Shown: positions 9,355 through 18,465, numbered from the stretch's first letter. The stretch is DNA of 64,000 nt from Bacteroidales bacterium UBA4814 (GCA_002402465.1 DHFW01000049.1:248001-312000); one strand, 5' to 3'. A program made the numbers and translations. Notes: generated from the sequence alone by a model not told the origin.

Positions 9355-10629
9355 ATGAGACTTTTCTTAGCTATCTCAGTAGTTTTATGCCTGCTTACAC
9401 AACCGGTTTTTTCACAGAATCCGGTCAGTGCAGGTTTTAACCGGGTTTCTTTTGGGGTCGATGCAGGGGTTATGATCCCCTTTACCGATGTTAAACAAAG
9501 GGATTATTTCCCGAAGTTTGATGAGATGTCATTTGGGGGCGGATTAAAGCTCGGATATCAATTTACGCCGGTTTTCGGTTTAAGGGGGCAATTTTTAATT
9601 GGCAAACTCGATGGCAGGAATGACAGTCAGAACCGCAATTTCGAAACCGAACTTTGGGATGTCAACCTAAGCGGAGTTTTCAGTTTCTCCAAACTTTTCT
9701 CGCCCCGATGGTCAAAAAACGATCGCATCGACATTTATGGTGTGCTGGGTGTAGGCATGGTTTCCTATCGCTCCAAGGTATTCCTGAATGGCGAGCTGGA
9801 AAGAAGTTACGGTTATACTGATAACGGGCAGGAAAAAGACAACCGCCTGAACGACCTGACAGTACCAGTTGGTTTGGGTGTGCATTTTAACCTTTCGCCG
9901 AGACTCGATCTGGGCATTGAATCCACTTTCCGGTTTACTCAAACCGACAAGCTCGATGCCGTTAGCAGGGTTTTCTCCAAAAACGATGTGTATAACTACA
10001 CCAGCGTAGGCCTGATCATTAAGCTGGGAAGCCAAACCCGTAGCATGAGGTGGGCTTCGCCCTCGGTGGTGATGTATCCGGGCGATGTGAACCGCATGGA
10101 GTTTATAACCGAGCGGATTTCTGAAGTGGATCGCCGCATCGAGATTATTGATCATCGATTGGAGGAAAGCACCTACGATAGTGAGATTTCCGAACTTCGT
10201 CAGCAGGTTCAGGCCATCGACCAAAGGCAAAACGAACTCAACAACAGGATGAGTACCCTGGCCGAGTCAAGGCCTGCCGCCAGCGTTGCCGAATCGTCGG
10301 TTGCCGCCCTGCTAAGTGTCTATTTCCGACTGAACAGCGCTGCCATCGACAATTACAACTACGAGCGCATTGCTTCTGCAGCTAGGTTCTTGTATGCCAA
10401 CCCCGAAGTGGGTATCGAGTTGGTGGGCCACACCGACATTACCGGACCTTCGGCCTACAACCACGAATTGAGTGAGCGCAGGGCCCAGGCCGTGTACGAT
10501 GTGCTGATAAATGACTTCAAGGTGGATCCTGCCCGTCTGAGCATATCGCATCGCGGCCCCGACGATCCGCTTTCACAGCAAAACCTCAGCATTAACCGCC
10601 GGGTGGACTTCATAATAAGAAGCAAATAA
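9355..10629 (+). CDS. OmpA-family outer-membrane protein with barrel and peptidoglycan-binding domain
   Basis: A 424-residue protein. The signal peptide ends at VFSQ. Residues about 25-230 form a beta-barrel resembling porin-type OM domains. Residues about 250-305 form a charged coiled coil (ITERISEVDRRIEIIDHRLEE onward). The C-terminal 110 residues form an OmpA domain with GHTDITG and a closing NLSINRRVDFII, the region that binds diaminopimelate in peptidoglycan. It probably ties the outer membrane to the wall. The strong promoter upstream and the terminator downstream mark it as a monocistronic, well-expressed gene. Confidence 0.88.
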   Translation: MRLFLAISVVLCLLTQPVFSQNPVSAGFNRVSFGVDAGVMIPFTDVKQRDYFPKFDEMSFGGGLKLGYQFTPVFGLRGQFLIGKLDGRNDSQNRNFETELWDVNLSGVFSFSKLFSPRWSKNDRIDIYGVLGVGMVSYRSKVFLNGELERSYGYTDNGQEKDNRLNDLTVPVGLGVHFNLSPRLDLGIESTFRFTQTDKLDAVSRVFSKNDVYNYTSVGLIIKLGSQTRSMRWASPSVVMYPGDVNRMEFITERISEVDRRIEIIDHRLEESTYDSEISELRQQVQAIDQRQNELNNRMSTLAESRPAASVAESSVAALLSVYFRLNSAAIDNYNYERIASAARFLYANPEVGIELVGHTDITGPSAYNHELSERRAQAVYDVLINDFKVDPARLSISHRGPDDPLSQQNLSINRRVDFIIRSK

Positions 10630-10640
10630 AGGATAGTGGA

Positions 10641-10670
10641 AAAAAAGGGGCTCTAAAGGCCCCTTTTTTA
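10641..10670. terminator. Bidirectional terminator between the OmpA gene and the molybdenum cluster
   Basis: AAAAAAGGGGC and GCCCCTTTTTT flank a six-base loop, giving A- and T-runs on both sides. It can end both the OmpA transcript and the converging mogA transcript. Confidence 0.75.
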
Positions 10671-10673
10671 GTG

Positions 10674-11603
10674 CTAATGCGTGTCTAAGCCATGCCGCAT
10701 AAAAATGAGATGCTCCATGGTTTTAAGAATCTCTTCCATGTAATCGTTCACCGCTTTGACGCTTCCGGGCAGGGTGTAAATCAGGGTGTCGCCAATGAGG
10801 CCTGCAATGCCGCAGCTCAGCAAGGCATTTGGTTTTCGGGTTCCGTATTTAATGCGTATCATTTCCATGATGCCCGGAATTTCCTTATGAAGCATGGGCC
10901 TGACGGTTTCCACAGTGATGTCGCGTGGCCCCACCCCGGTCCCTCCCGTGGTAAAGATCACATCGTATTCTTCGTTAAGGCTTTTTTCGATGAGTATGCT
11001 TAGGTTGGTGGCCTCGTCGGGAATCACATGCAGGTCGGTATGAATCCTCCGGTTGCTGCCTTCGAAGTGCTTTTCGAGCAATTCCACGATGCGCCGGCCG
11101 CTGCGGTCTTCGTATTCGCCTCGGCTGGCGCGGTCGCTGAGGGTAATTACCTGGATGCGAAATACCTTGGGCTGATACTTCAGCTCATCGCCCGGCCGCA
11201 GCACGCCTTGGCGAACGACACGGGCAAAAATGCCTTCTTTGGGCATAACGCAGTTACCGACCTCCTTAAAAATGGCGCAACTGCTGCCATGGCATTCTTT
11301 GCCAATCTGGGTAATTTCAAGCTCCACATCCTTGCCAACCAGGCGATCGAGGGGAGCAGTACTTACCAGTTCCAGGCCTTCTGTGGTAATGTTTTCGGCA
11401 AACTCCCCAAAAGCAATCTCCCGGCCAGCCATGGCTGAAAAACGATCGAAGCTTTCTTTGCCAAGCAAACTCACCTGCCTGTGCCAGTTGCCCCAATGGG
11501 CATCTTCCATCACCCCATAGTGGTTGAGTTGTATTTTGGACTCCGGTTTTTTTATGGTGCCTTTCTTTTCAGAAATATTTACTGACAATACCTTAATTTT
11601 CAT
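10674..11603 (-). CDS. MOSC domain-MogA/MoaB fusion, molybdenum cofactor synthesis
   Basis: A 309-residue two-domain protein. Residues about 1-145 are a MOSC domain (GVMEDAHWGNWHRQVSLL, with the Cys of GKECHGSSC). Residues about 148-309 are a MogA/MoaB molybdopterin adenylyltransferase (FTTGGTGVGPRDITVE, then LPGSVKAVNDYM). MogA adenylates molybdopterin before metal insertion; MOSC domains are linked to sulfur or pterin handling. I chose the ATG at 11603 over an upstream in-frame start at 11669 because the MOSC domain begins there and AAAGGAAAAAG precedes it. The gene lies 31 bases after moaC and is the last gene of the moe-moa operon. Confidence 0.88.
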   Translation of the reverse strand: MKIKVLSVNISEKKGTIKKPESKIQLNHYGVMEDAHWGNWHRQVSLLGKESFDRFSAMAGREIAFGEFAENITTEGLELVSTAPLDRLVGKDVELEITQIGKECHGSSCAIFKEVGNCVMPKEGIFARVVRQGVLRPGDELKYQPKVFRIQVITLSDRASRGEYEDRSGRRIVELLEKHFEGSNRRIHTDLHVIPDEATNLSILIEKSLNEEYDVIFTTGGTGVGPRDITVETVRPMLHKEIPGIMEMIRIKYGTRKPNALLSCGIAGLIGDTLIYTLPGSVKAVNDYMEEILKTMEHLIFMRHGLDTH

Positions 11604-11634
11604 ACTTTTTCCTTTTCTTTGCCCCGAAAGGGGC

Positions 11635-12081
11635 TTAATGTTTTTTCTTTTCTGCAAGTACCACTTCACGTATCACCATTTCCTTGTCGACGGCCTTGCA
11701 CATATCGTAAATGGTTAGCAGGGCCACGCTGGCTGCCATAAGGGCTTCCATCTCCACCCCGGTCTGGCCGATGCATTTAACCGTGGCCGTCACCTCAACG
11801 CCATCCTTTTGCAGGCTTGTGACCACTTCAACTTTGGTAATTTGAAGGGGATGGCACAACGGGATGAGTTCATGGGTTCTTTTGGCTGACTGAATTCCCG
11901 CAATCTCTGCCACGGTTAGCACATCGCCCTTTTTCATCTGATTGTCGCGGATTAGGGCAACCGTTTGTGGGTTGAGCGAAATAAAGCCCCTTGAAGTGGC
12001 CGAACGTTGTTGCACAGGTTTACCTCCCACATCAACCATGCGGGCCTTGCCTTGCTCATCAGTATGCGAAAATTTATTCAT
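11635..12081 (-). CDS. moaC: Cyclic pyranopterin monophosphate synthase MoaC
   Basis: Converts 3',8-cH2GTP from MoaA into cyclic pyranopterin monophosphate. The start at 12081 gives MNKFSHTDEQGKARMVDV, the usual MoaC beginning, and 148 residues; an upstream start at 12123 would add an atypical tail. Family motifs are present: the active-site region THELIPLCHPL, then GVEMEALMA and the CKAVDK loop. It lies between moaA and the MOSC-MogA fusion and should act in sequence with both. Confidence 0.95.
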   Translation of the reverse strand: MNKFSHTDEQGKARMVDVGGKPVQQRSATSRGFISLNPQTVALIRDNQMKKGDVLTVAEIAGIQSAKRTHELIPLCHPLQITKVEVVTSLQKDGVEVTATVKCIGQTGVEMEALMAASVALLTIYDMCKAVDKEMVIREVVLAEKKKH

Positions 12082-12144
12082 AAAGCTAAGTAGTTGAATG
12101 GTTGAAAATGGACAAATCATCATTGATTAAAAATTCTAAATCAA

Positions 12145-12945
12145 TCAGCCTCCAATGTTGTGGAAGCAGTTGTGCAGGTTTACCGTTCCTTTTTCAGGTT
12201 TTACGTTTATTGCCATTTCAATAGCTTTTTTTACTCCCAGTTCCCTCACGCTGAATTCCATATCGCTGAACAGGCAGGGTTTCATCATGCCGTTGCTGGT
12301 GAGTCGAAGGCGGTTGCAGTTGCGGCAGTCGCCTCCCGAGCCGCCATCTACTATGCCAAACTCGCCGGTGTGCAAGTCCATTTGTTTTATAAAGCGTGCC
12401 TGAACGCCGTTTTCGAGGCAGTAGGCCTTTACGGCCAGGGCATCGGGTTCGTCGCTGGTAGCTTTTATTACGCAGTTAACCTTAATGGGACTCAGTCCGG
12501 CTTGGCGGGCGGCTTTTATTCCTGCAAACACCTTGCGGATATCGCCCCCGCGGGTTACGCTGGCAAATTTTTCAGGGTTCATGGTGTCGAGGCTCACATT
12601 GATGCGATGCAGGCCTGCTTTTGCCAAGGGAGTGGCAAATTCGTGCAACAGCATGCCATTGGTGGTCATGGCAATGTCTTTCACCCCCGGCACGGAGGCA
12701 ATCAGTCTTACCAGTTCAACAATGTCCTTCCGAACCAATGGCTCTCCACCAGTAAGCCTTATTTTATCAATGCCCAGAGGTACTGCCGCTTCCACCACCT
12801 CTTTTATCTCCTCGAAACTCAGTATCTGGCTGTGCGGGATAAACTGCACCCCCTCTTCGGGCATACAATAGCGGCAGCGCAGGTTGCAGCGGTCGGTAAC
12901 CGAGATGCGCAGGTAGTTTATCTTTCTGTTAAATCGGTCTAACAT
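12145..12945 (-). CDS. moaA: GTP 3',8-cyclase MoaA, short form
   Basis: Radical-SAM enzyme for the first step of molybdopterin synthesis. The first cluster motif is C20-x3-C24-x2-C27 (CNLRCRYC) with GGEP at 66-69. The second cluster has C207, C210 and C224 (CRNCNRLRLT to KPCLF). The protein is 266 residues, about 60 shorter than the usual 325. The deletion lies between RFIKQMD and the second cluster. It still ends in GG, the conserved tail that reaches into the active site, so this looks like a compact variant and not a broken gene. It overlaps moeA by 17 bases, which suggests translational coupling. Confidence 0.92.
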   Translation of the reverse strand: MLDRFNRKINYLRISVTDRCNLRCRYCMPEEGVQFIPHSQILSFEEIKEVVEAAVPLGIDKIRLTGGEPLVRKDIVELVRLIASVPGVKDIAMTTNGMLLHEFATPLAKAGLHRINVSLDTMNPEKFASVTRGGDIRKVFAGIKAARQAGLSPIKVNCVIKATSDEPDALAVKAYCLENGVQARFIKQMDLHTGEFGIVDGGSGGDCRNCNRLRLTSNGMMKPCLFSDMEFSVRELGVKKAIEMAINVKPEKGTVNLHNCFHNIGG

Positions 12946-14104
12946 GCACCGGGGCTCCTTTTTTTATTTCATTAATTCCTTGCGGAATGCTTATAATGCC
13001 ATCGGCCAGGCAAACGGCATGAATATGAGCCGAGCCATGATAGCTCACCGGTACCACATGGCCATGTTCATCAATTTTCACGGGCAGAAACTCCAGGCGA
13101 TCCGATTTTTTTCGCTGGAAGTCAATGCCTAAGGGTAACGCCAACACCCTGGGGCTCCATTCGTATCCCATCATGCGGTACAGCAGGGGTTTTGCAAATA
13201 CTTCAAAGTTTATGAAAGAAGAAACCGGGTTTCCGGGCAGGCCGAAAATGCAGGAGCTTTCGGTGCGTCCAAAAACGGTGGGTCGCCCGGGTTTTACGGC
13301 CACTTTTTGAAAGAGTATTTCCACCTTGTTTTTTCGCATGATCTGGGGCACAAAGTCGAAGTCGCCCATCGACACCCCTCCGGTGAGGATCACCATGTCG
13401 TTTTCGGCCAGGGCTTTGCCGATGGCCCGGTCGGTGGCCTCTTCATCGTCGGGGATTATGCCCATATAATTTGGAATGCAGTGAGCGGCTTTTACCTGTG
13501 CAATAAGCTGAAAGCCATTGCTGTTGCGGATTTTACCGGGACCGGGCAGCTGGGCTGGTTCTACCAGTTCGTCGCCCGTGGAGAGGATTGCCACCCGGGG
13601 CTGTTTGGCCACCAGGGGATTAACGCAACCCACCGAAGCAAAAATGGCCACGTGCTGCGGCAATATCTGCATGCCCTTGCCCCAAACCAGGTCGCCCTTT
13701 TTAACATCCTCGGCCTTGTAGGCTATGTTGCGCGCGGTTTTGTTGCCTGTAAAACGAATTACACCCGGCTTCACTTCTTTAGTGTGTTCCACCATCAGCA
13801 TAGTATCAGCACCTTCGGGTATCATGGCACCGGTCATGATCTTGCTGCATTGTCCGGGTAGAATGGTTTTTGAGGGAATTTCGCCAGCGGCGATTACCTC
13901 CAGCACCTCAAGGTCCTTGTCCAGGTCCTCCATGCGGCAGGCATAACCATCAACGGCAGCCTTGTCGAAAGGAGGCATGTCGACATCAGAGTACACGTCC
14001 TCTGCCAAAACCCGGTAAAGGGCGTCGTTAAAATCGACCCGCTCAGTATCCGTTTTTCTTACATCGCGAAGAACGGTTTCCAGGGCATCTTCAAAACTGA
14101 TCAT
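12929..14104 (-). CDS. moeA: Molybdopterin molybdenumtransferase MoeA
   Basis: Inserts molybdate (or tungstate) into adenylated molybdopterin. With the start at 14104 the protein has 391 residues and begins MISFEDAL, as expected; an upstream in-frame start adds an unlikely 22-residue tail. Motifs in order are PPFDKAAVDGYA, ILSTGDELVEP, and GGVSMGDFDFV in the MoCF-binding domain, then the C-terminal barrel domain. It is the first gene of the leftward moeA-moaA-moaC-mogA run, and a -7 promoter element lies 25 bases upstream. Confidence 0.95.
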   Translation of the reverse strand: MISFEDALETVLRDVRKTDTERVDFNDALYRVLAEDVYSDVDMPPFDKAAVDGYACRMEDLDKDLEVLEVIAAGEIPSKTILPGQCSKIMTGAMIPEGADTMLMVEHTKEVKPGVIRFTGNKTARNIAYKAEDVKKGDLVWGKGMQILPQHVAIFASVGCVNPLVAKQPRVAILSTGDELVEPAQLPGPGKIRNSNGFQLIAQVKAAHCIPNYMGIIPDDEEATDRAIGKALAENDMVILTGGVSMGDFDFVPQIMRKNKVEILFQKVAVKPGRPTVFGRTESSCIFGLPGNPVSSFINFEVFAKPLLYRMMGYEWSPRVLALPLGIDFQRKKSDRLEFLPVKIDEHGHVVPVSYHGSAHIHAVCLADGIISIPQGINEIKKGAPVHVRPI

Positions 14105-14129
14105 AAAACTTGAATCTTTTTTTCTACTG

Positions 14130-14137
14130 CAAAGGTA
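14130..14137 (-). promoter_or_regulatory. Probable promoter (-7 element) of the moeA operon
   Basis: On the minus strand the sequence reads TACCTTTG, an exact TAnnTTTG, 25 bases before the moeA ATG. I see no TTG at the usual -33 distance, so only the -7 half is supported. Confidence 0.45.
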
Positions 14138-14365
14138 CCAACAATTTTTGGGAGGGGATGGGTGAAGCAATAGTTGTTGTAAATGCGTGTATTGGCTGGA
14201 ATTGTTGTCATTATTTTCGGGTTGTTAGCTTACATGAAGGATTGTCATAGGTTTTGTTCAGGTTTGAGTAGATTATAATTAAATTTGAGCGAAATGAAGG
14301 GATGGGTAGCCTGACAGTATTCTGCCAGAGAGAAAGAACCTTAAGAAAACTTTTCAGTTGGGAAA

Positions 14366-15043
14366 CTACAGCTCGATAACCTGGTATTCGTGGTCGAGCA
14401 GGTTTATGGAAAGCACCTTGTGGCGCAGCAGCTGGCCCTTGCCGAGCAGCACCTTAATGGCCTCGGCCACTTGTATGGAGGCAGCCAATGCGGGTGTAAA
14501 AGAGGGATTTCCCAGCTGAGTTTCGGCACCCTTGCCTGTTTCTTCCGGGTAAATTTTCTCCATCATCCGATCGCCGGGCATGATGGTGCACACCTGGGCG
14601 TACCAGCCCGCAATTGCGCCAAAAACCAGGGGAGTGTTCAGCTGTTCGGCCGCTTTTTCGATCAATCTTCTTGAGGTTACGTTGTCGAGAGCATCGCAAA
14701 TCAAGTCATGGCCTGCCAGGATACTTACGGCATTTTCTTCGGTAATAAACTCAGAAATAGACATAACCTTTATTTCAGGGTTGATCTCTTTTACCCTTTT
14801 CCTGGCTTCGTTGGCCTTGGGTTGTCCGAGCTTCTCGGGGGTGGAGAGCAATTGGCGGTTGAGGTTGGAGGGTTCGAACACGTCGCCGTCAATTACGGTC
14901 AGGTGTCCAATGCCCAGGCGGGCAAGCATTTCAATCAGGTAGCCACCCAGTCCGCCGCAACCCACCACGGCTACGCGAAAGGTTTGCAGGCGCTGGTTTT
15001 CGGACGGGCTAAGCATTTTTTCATTGCGGATATACCTTTCCAT
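14366..15043 (-). CDS. MoeB/ThiF/HesA-family E1-like adenylyltransferase
   Basis: A 225-residue enzyme that adenylates the C-terminal glycine of a ubiquitin-like sulfur carrier. It has the nucleotide loop VVGCGGLGGYLIE, the ATP-contacting EPSNLNRQLL and the CDALDN acidic loop. The zinc-binding CxxC pairs of E. coli MoeB are absent, as in the HesA/short ThiF subfamily. Its position between the moa operon and a molybdate-type ABC transporter argues that it activates MoaD. A ThiF role in thiamine synthesis cannot be excluded, and no MoaD/ThiS carrier gene is in view. Confidence 0.82.
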   Translation of the reverse strand: MERYIRNEKMLSPSENQRLQTFRVAVVGCGGLGGYLIEMLARLGIGHLTVIDGDVFEPSNLNRQLLSTPEKLGQPKANEARKRVKEINPEIKVMSISEFITEENAVSILAGHDLICDALDNVTSRRLIEKAAEQLNTPLVFGAIAGWYAQVCTIMPGDRMMEKIYPEETGKGAETQLGNPSFTPALAASIQVAEAIKVLLGKGQLLRHKVLSINLLDHEYQVIEL

Positions 15044-15117
15044 GAGCAGTCTTTTAGGTGCACGAATTTACAAAAATTTGCAATTGAGCAGCAGTATCCC
15101 ATTCGGCTTAAAACAGG

Positions 15118-15125
15118 TATATTTG
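15118..15125 (+). promoter_or_regulatory. Probable promoter (-7 element) of the ABC importer
   Basis: TATATTTG is an exact TAnnTTTG located 21 bases before the permease ATG at 15147. No TTG is seen at the -33 distance. Confidence 0.4.
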
Positions 15126-15146
15126 CACATTTTAAAACCATTTTTG

Positions 15147-15935
15147 ATGCTACGGAACTGGAAAATGAGCATGGTGTTTTTGTTTCTTAGCGGGCTGGTG
15201 CTGCTTTTTATTGTGGCTCCCCTTGCGGGAATGTTTCTTAACACCTCGGCAGGGCAGTATGCCGATACGCTTACCGATCCAACGGTTATGCGCAGCATCC
15301 GACTTACCCTGCTAAGCTCCCTGGCTGGCACCCTGATCTTTGGCATTGCAGCCATTCCCCTGGCTTACCTGCTGGCCCGCAAGGATTTTTTTCTGAAAGG
15401 CTTGGTCAATGGGCTGGTCGACCTTCCGGTGGTGATTCCGCATTCGGCAGCCGGCATTGCCATTTTGGGTGTGGTAAGTCGCGGTACCTTGCTTGGAAAG
15501 GCGGGTGAAGCAGCAGGGATAACCTTTGTGGGAGGCGTGGCAGGCATTGTGTTGGCCATGGCCTTTGTCAGCATCCCTTTCCTGATCAATGCGGCCCGCG
15601 ATGGCTTTGCCGCCGTGCCTGAAAAGCTCGAAAAGGCGGCCCTGAACCTGGGTGCTTCGCCCTGGCGGGTGTTTTTTACGGTTTCACTGCCCCTGGCCAG
15701 GCGCTCGGTAGTCAGCGGGCTGATTATGATGTGGGCTCGCGGACTTAGCGAGTTTGGCGCAGTAATTATTATCGCCTATCACCCCATGATTACTCCTGTG
15801 CTCATTTGGGAGCGCTTTACTTCTTTTGGCCTGGCCTATGCCCGCCCGGTAGCCGCTGTGTTTGTTATTGTGTGCCTGGCCGTGTTTGTGCTGATGCGTC
15901 TGTTGTCAAAAAATCACCTCCATGTTAGAAATTAA
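15147..15935 (+). CDS. ABC transporter permease, molybdate/tungstate type (ModB/WtpB-like)
   Basis: A 262-residue inner-membrane permease with about six transmembrane helices. The EAA loop that contacts the ATPase reads KAALNLGASPWRVFFTVSLP. I start it at the ATG at 15147 (MLRNWKMSMVFLFL); the frame continues upstream to 15024, but that stretch overlaps the divergent gene and has no membrane character. The late sequence ARGLSEFGAVIIIAYHP is typical of molybdate, tungstate and sulfate permeases. It overlaps the ATPase gene by 14 bases. Molybdate or tungstate is inferred from the neighbouring cofactor genes. Confidence 0.88.
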   Translation: MLRNWKMSMVFLFLSGLVLLFIVAPLAGMFLNTSAGQYADTLTDPTVMRSIRLTLLSSLAGTLIFGIAAIPLAYLLARKDFFLKGLVNGLVDLPVVIPHSAAGIAILGVVSRGTLLGKAGEAAGITFVGGVAGIVLAMAFVSIPFLINAARDGFAAVPEKLEKAALNLGASPWRVFFTVSLPLARRSVVSGLIMMWARGLSEFGAVIIIAYHPMITPVLIWERFTSFGLAYARPVAAVFVIVCLAVFVLMRLLSKNHLHVRN

Positions 15936-16983
15936 AGATATTGGCATACGCTTGGGCGACTTCGCCCTGGAGGAGGTGTCGTTGCAACTGGCCCCCGGCG
16001 ACTACCTGGCCCTGCTCGGGGTTTCGGGCGCAGGAAAAACCGTGTTGCTTGAGGTGCTGGCGGGCCTGGTGAAGCCTCAGCACGGGCAGATCAAATGGAA
16101 CGGACACGATATTACCCTTGCACGCATACAGCAGCGGCCGGTGGGGCTGGTTTACCAGGACCTGTCGCTTTTTCCGCACCTTGACGTGTTCTCAAACATT
16201 GCTTACGCCCTGAAGGTGCGACGGCTGCCCAAAGCCCAAATTGCTTCGCGTGTGGAAGCTCTTGCCAACGAAACCGGTGTGTCGCATCTGCTGGCCCGTT
16301 TTCCCGGAACTCTGTCGGGCGGGGAGGCACAGCGCGTGGCCCTGGCCCGCACCCTGGCGGCCGAGCCGACTATACTGCTGCTGGATGAGCCGCTGGCTAA
16401 CCTCGATGCGAAATTGAAAGGCGAACTCAGGGGACTACTGCGACAGATAAATCGCAGCGGAAAAACCATCATTCATGTAACCCACGACTTTATGGAAGCG
16501 GCTACCCTGGCCAACAAGGTTGCTGTGATAGAAAAGGGATGCCTGGCCCAATTCGGAACGCCCGAAGAGGTGTTTCGTCACCCGAAATCTGAATTTGTGG
16601 CACGCTTCAGTGGAATAAAAAATATCTTCCCTTGCCGCACCGAACCCATGCCCGGGCAACAAGGCCTTCAAAAAGCAACGATTAACCCGAATTGTGCGTT
16701 GGCTTTCCTGGGCCCCGAAGAGCATACCCAGGGTTTTGTAATGATACCACAGGAAGACATCCTCCTTTCGCAAAACCCCATTGAAAGTTCGGCGGTAAAT
16801 CAGTTTCAGGGTGTAGTTAAAGAGTCCTATATCAGCGGCGCAGGAATGGAACTGCTTATTGATGCCGGTTTTGAAGTGGTCGTTTCAGTAAGCCGGCTTT
16901 CTTTCGAAAAAATGGCGTTGATGCCCGGGAAAAAGGTGTGGGTGAGCTTTAAGGCTTCAACAGTGAAGTTTCTTGCCGATTGA
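15922..16983 (+). CDS. ABC transporter ATP-binding protein, molybdate/tungstate type (ModC/WtpC-like)
   Basis: A 353-residue ATPase. The Walker A motif is GVSGAGKT (a Val replaces the more usual Pro), the Q-loop is VYQDLSLFPH, the signature LSGGEAQRVALARTL, Walker B LLLDEPLANLD, and the switch His is in HVTHD. Residues from about 235 on form a TOBE-type regulatory domain, as in ModC and related importers. It pairs with the overlapping permease. No periplasmic binding-protein gene lies on either side, so that component must be elsewhere. Confidence 0.9.
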   Translation: MLEIKDIGIRLGDFALEEVSLQLAPGDYLALLGVSGAGKTVLLEVLAGLVKPQHGQIKWNGHDITLARIQQRPVGLVYQDLSLFPHLDVFSNIAYALKVRRLPKAQIASRVEALANETGVSHLLARFPGTLSGGEAQRVALARTLAAEPTILLLDEPLANLDAKLKGELRGLLRQINRSGKTIIHVTHDFMEAATLANKVAVIEKGCLAQFGTPEEVFRHPKSEFVARFSGIKNIFPCRTEPMPGQQGLQKATINPNCALAFLGPEEHTQGFVMIPQEDILLSQNPIESSAVNQFQGVVKESYISGAGMELLIDAGFEVVVSVSRLSFEKMALMPGKKVWVSFKASTVKFLAD

Positions 16984-17020
16984 AATGCCCTTCCTTCCGC
17001 GAAAGCGAATAAATAAAACC

Positions 17021-18244
17021 TTACGCCTGGAGGCTCTCGTAAATTTCATGATATTTCTCTACCCCGGCTTCGAGGTTGAAATGCGTAATGGCGCATTGCC
17101 TTATGCTATCTGGCGGTTTGCGCAGCAACCGGTCGATTTGCCTTATGGCACGGTCGTAAGCCTCATCGGTAAAGTCTTCTGCAAGGATACCCACCCCGTT
17201 TTCCTTCACAATCTGGTCGGTATCGCCAATGCCGGGATTGGTGATAAAAGGGATGCCCATGCTCATGATTTCGGCCTGCTTGGTGGGGCTTGAGGCTTTT
17301 TTCGAGAAAACAGGTTTAATGAAGAAAATGGAAATATCGGAAAGACTCAGGTAAAGGGGTACCTCGCTGCGGCCTGCTTTCACCACAATGATACTGGTGG
17401 GGTCGACGTAAGCCCTGGCGGCCTCTTTCAGAATTTGGTCAGGATCTTCGCCGGTAATAAACAGGAAGCGCGCATCGGGATAAACCATAAGCAACCGCCT
17501 GAAAAAAGCCATCATTTCGACGGTCATATACCATGTGCCGGTACTGCCAAGGTAAGACAAAACGAAGTGTGCAGGGTCGATACCCAGGAGGTTGCGGGCG
17601 TTCTGCTTATCTTCGGATGAGATGTTGACCTGCGAAAACAGCTCTACATCGGTACAGCATGGAATGACGCTGGTGCGGCTTTCGATATGCTCACCGAAAG
17701 ATTGCCCGATAATCCGACGGCCGTTTTCAGTGAGGCTCACCACCGCATCGGCATGCTCGAAAAAAGCTTTTTCCTGCTTCTTGAAATAATTGTAAACCAC
17801 GCGGAAGAAGGGGTTGGAACGATTCCAGATATTGCCCTCGAAGCGCTCGTCGACCCAAAATCCGCGCATATCGAACACGAAGCGCAGGCCCAGGCGCTTT
17901 GTCATAAACAGGCCGGCAAAAGAGGCAATGTAGCTGCGACAATGCACAATTTCGAAAGGCGTTTTGCGATGCTGCTTCAGGGCAGCCCGTCGTATCTTAT
18001 AAAGGTCGAAAACTTTCGAAAGCAGTGGCGGAAAGCTGGAAAACTTCAGGGGAGTCCATCCAATTTGCCCTGCAGAAAAGATGGCTTTTACCTGGGATTT
18101 GTCTTTCTCAAAGGTGTCGGGCTTTTCGCAGCTAATGACATGAATGCGGTGGCCTTTCTGTGCCAGCCCTTGCAGGTAAGGAATAACCTGAGAACGACCC
18201 AGGGCATCCGTCATGCCATCGTATGATATGTATAAAACATTCAT
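17021..18244 (-). CDS. GT4-type glycosyltransferase
   Basis: A 407-residue retaining glycosyltransferase of GT-B fold. The N-terminal domain starts MNVLYISYDGMTDALGRSQV; the nucleotide-sugar half carries KQAEIMSMGIPFITNPGIGD, equivalent to the family's E-x7-E region. It lacks a signal peptide and should act at the cytoplasmic face on a lipid-linked or surface glycan. It stands alone, without a polysaccharide cluster around it, so donor and acceptor are unknown. Confidence 0.85.
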   Translation of the reverse strand: MNVLYISYDGMTDALGRSQVIPYLQGLAQKGHRIHVISCEKPDTFEKDKSQVKAIFSAGQIGWTPLKFSSFPPLLSKVFDLYKIRRAALKQHRKTPFEIVHCRSYIASFAGLFMTKRLGLRFVFDMRGFWVDERFEGNIWNRSNPFFRVVYNYFKKQEKAFFEHADAVVSLTENGRRIIGQSFGEHIESRTSVIPCCTDVELFSQVNISSEDKQNARNLLGIDPAHFVLSYLGSTGTWYMTVEMMAFFRRLLMVYPDARFLFITGEDPDQILKEAARAYVDPTSIIVVKAGRSEVPLYLSLSDISIFFIKPVFSKKASSPTKQAEIMSMGIPFITNPGIGDTDQIVKENGVGILAEDFTDEAYDRAIRQIDRLLRKPPDSIRQCAITHFNLEAGVEKYHEIYESLQA

Positions 18245-18434
18245 TGTTGCTGCTAAGCCTGCTTTTGCACGTAAAATTAATGAAAATACACTCCGCCAGA
18301 ATGTTTTTTTGGTTTTTGAGGTGTTTTAAACTGCCTGGCGAAAATCGGGTAAAGTTTTTACCTGTGAACGAGTCTCGCACTTTTTCCAAAAATTGGTTAA
18401 AGGCAAAAATTTTTTGAACCAGTGGTTGCCTGGC

Positions 18435-18465
18435 TTGTTCTTATGTTAAGAAATTCTGAACTTTG
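18435..18465 (+). promoter_or_regulatory. Candidate promoter of the alkaline phosphatase gene
   Basis: TTG at 18435-18437 and GAACTTTG at 18458-18465, separated by 20 bases. The -7 element differs from TAnnTTTG at the first base. The 309-base gap shows nothing else recognisable. Confidence 0.4.

Noticed and set aside
12160..12942. 260-codon open frame antisense to moaA
   Set aside because: It exactly shadows moaA, has no motif and no ribosome site.
12145..12945. moaA as a pseudogene because it is short
   Set aside because: Both cysteine clusters and the terminal GG are intact and the frame is unbroken.
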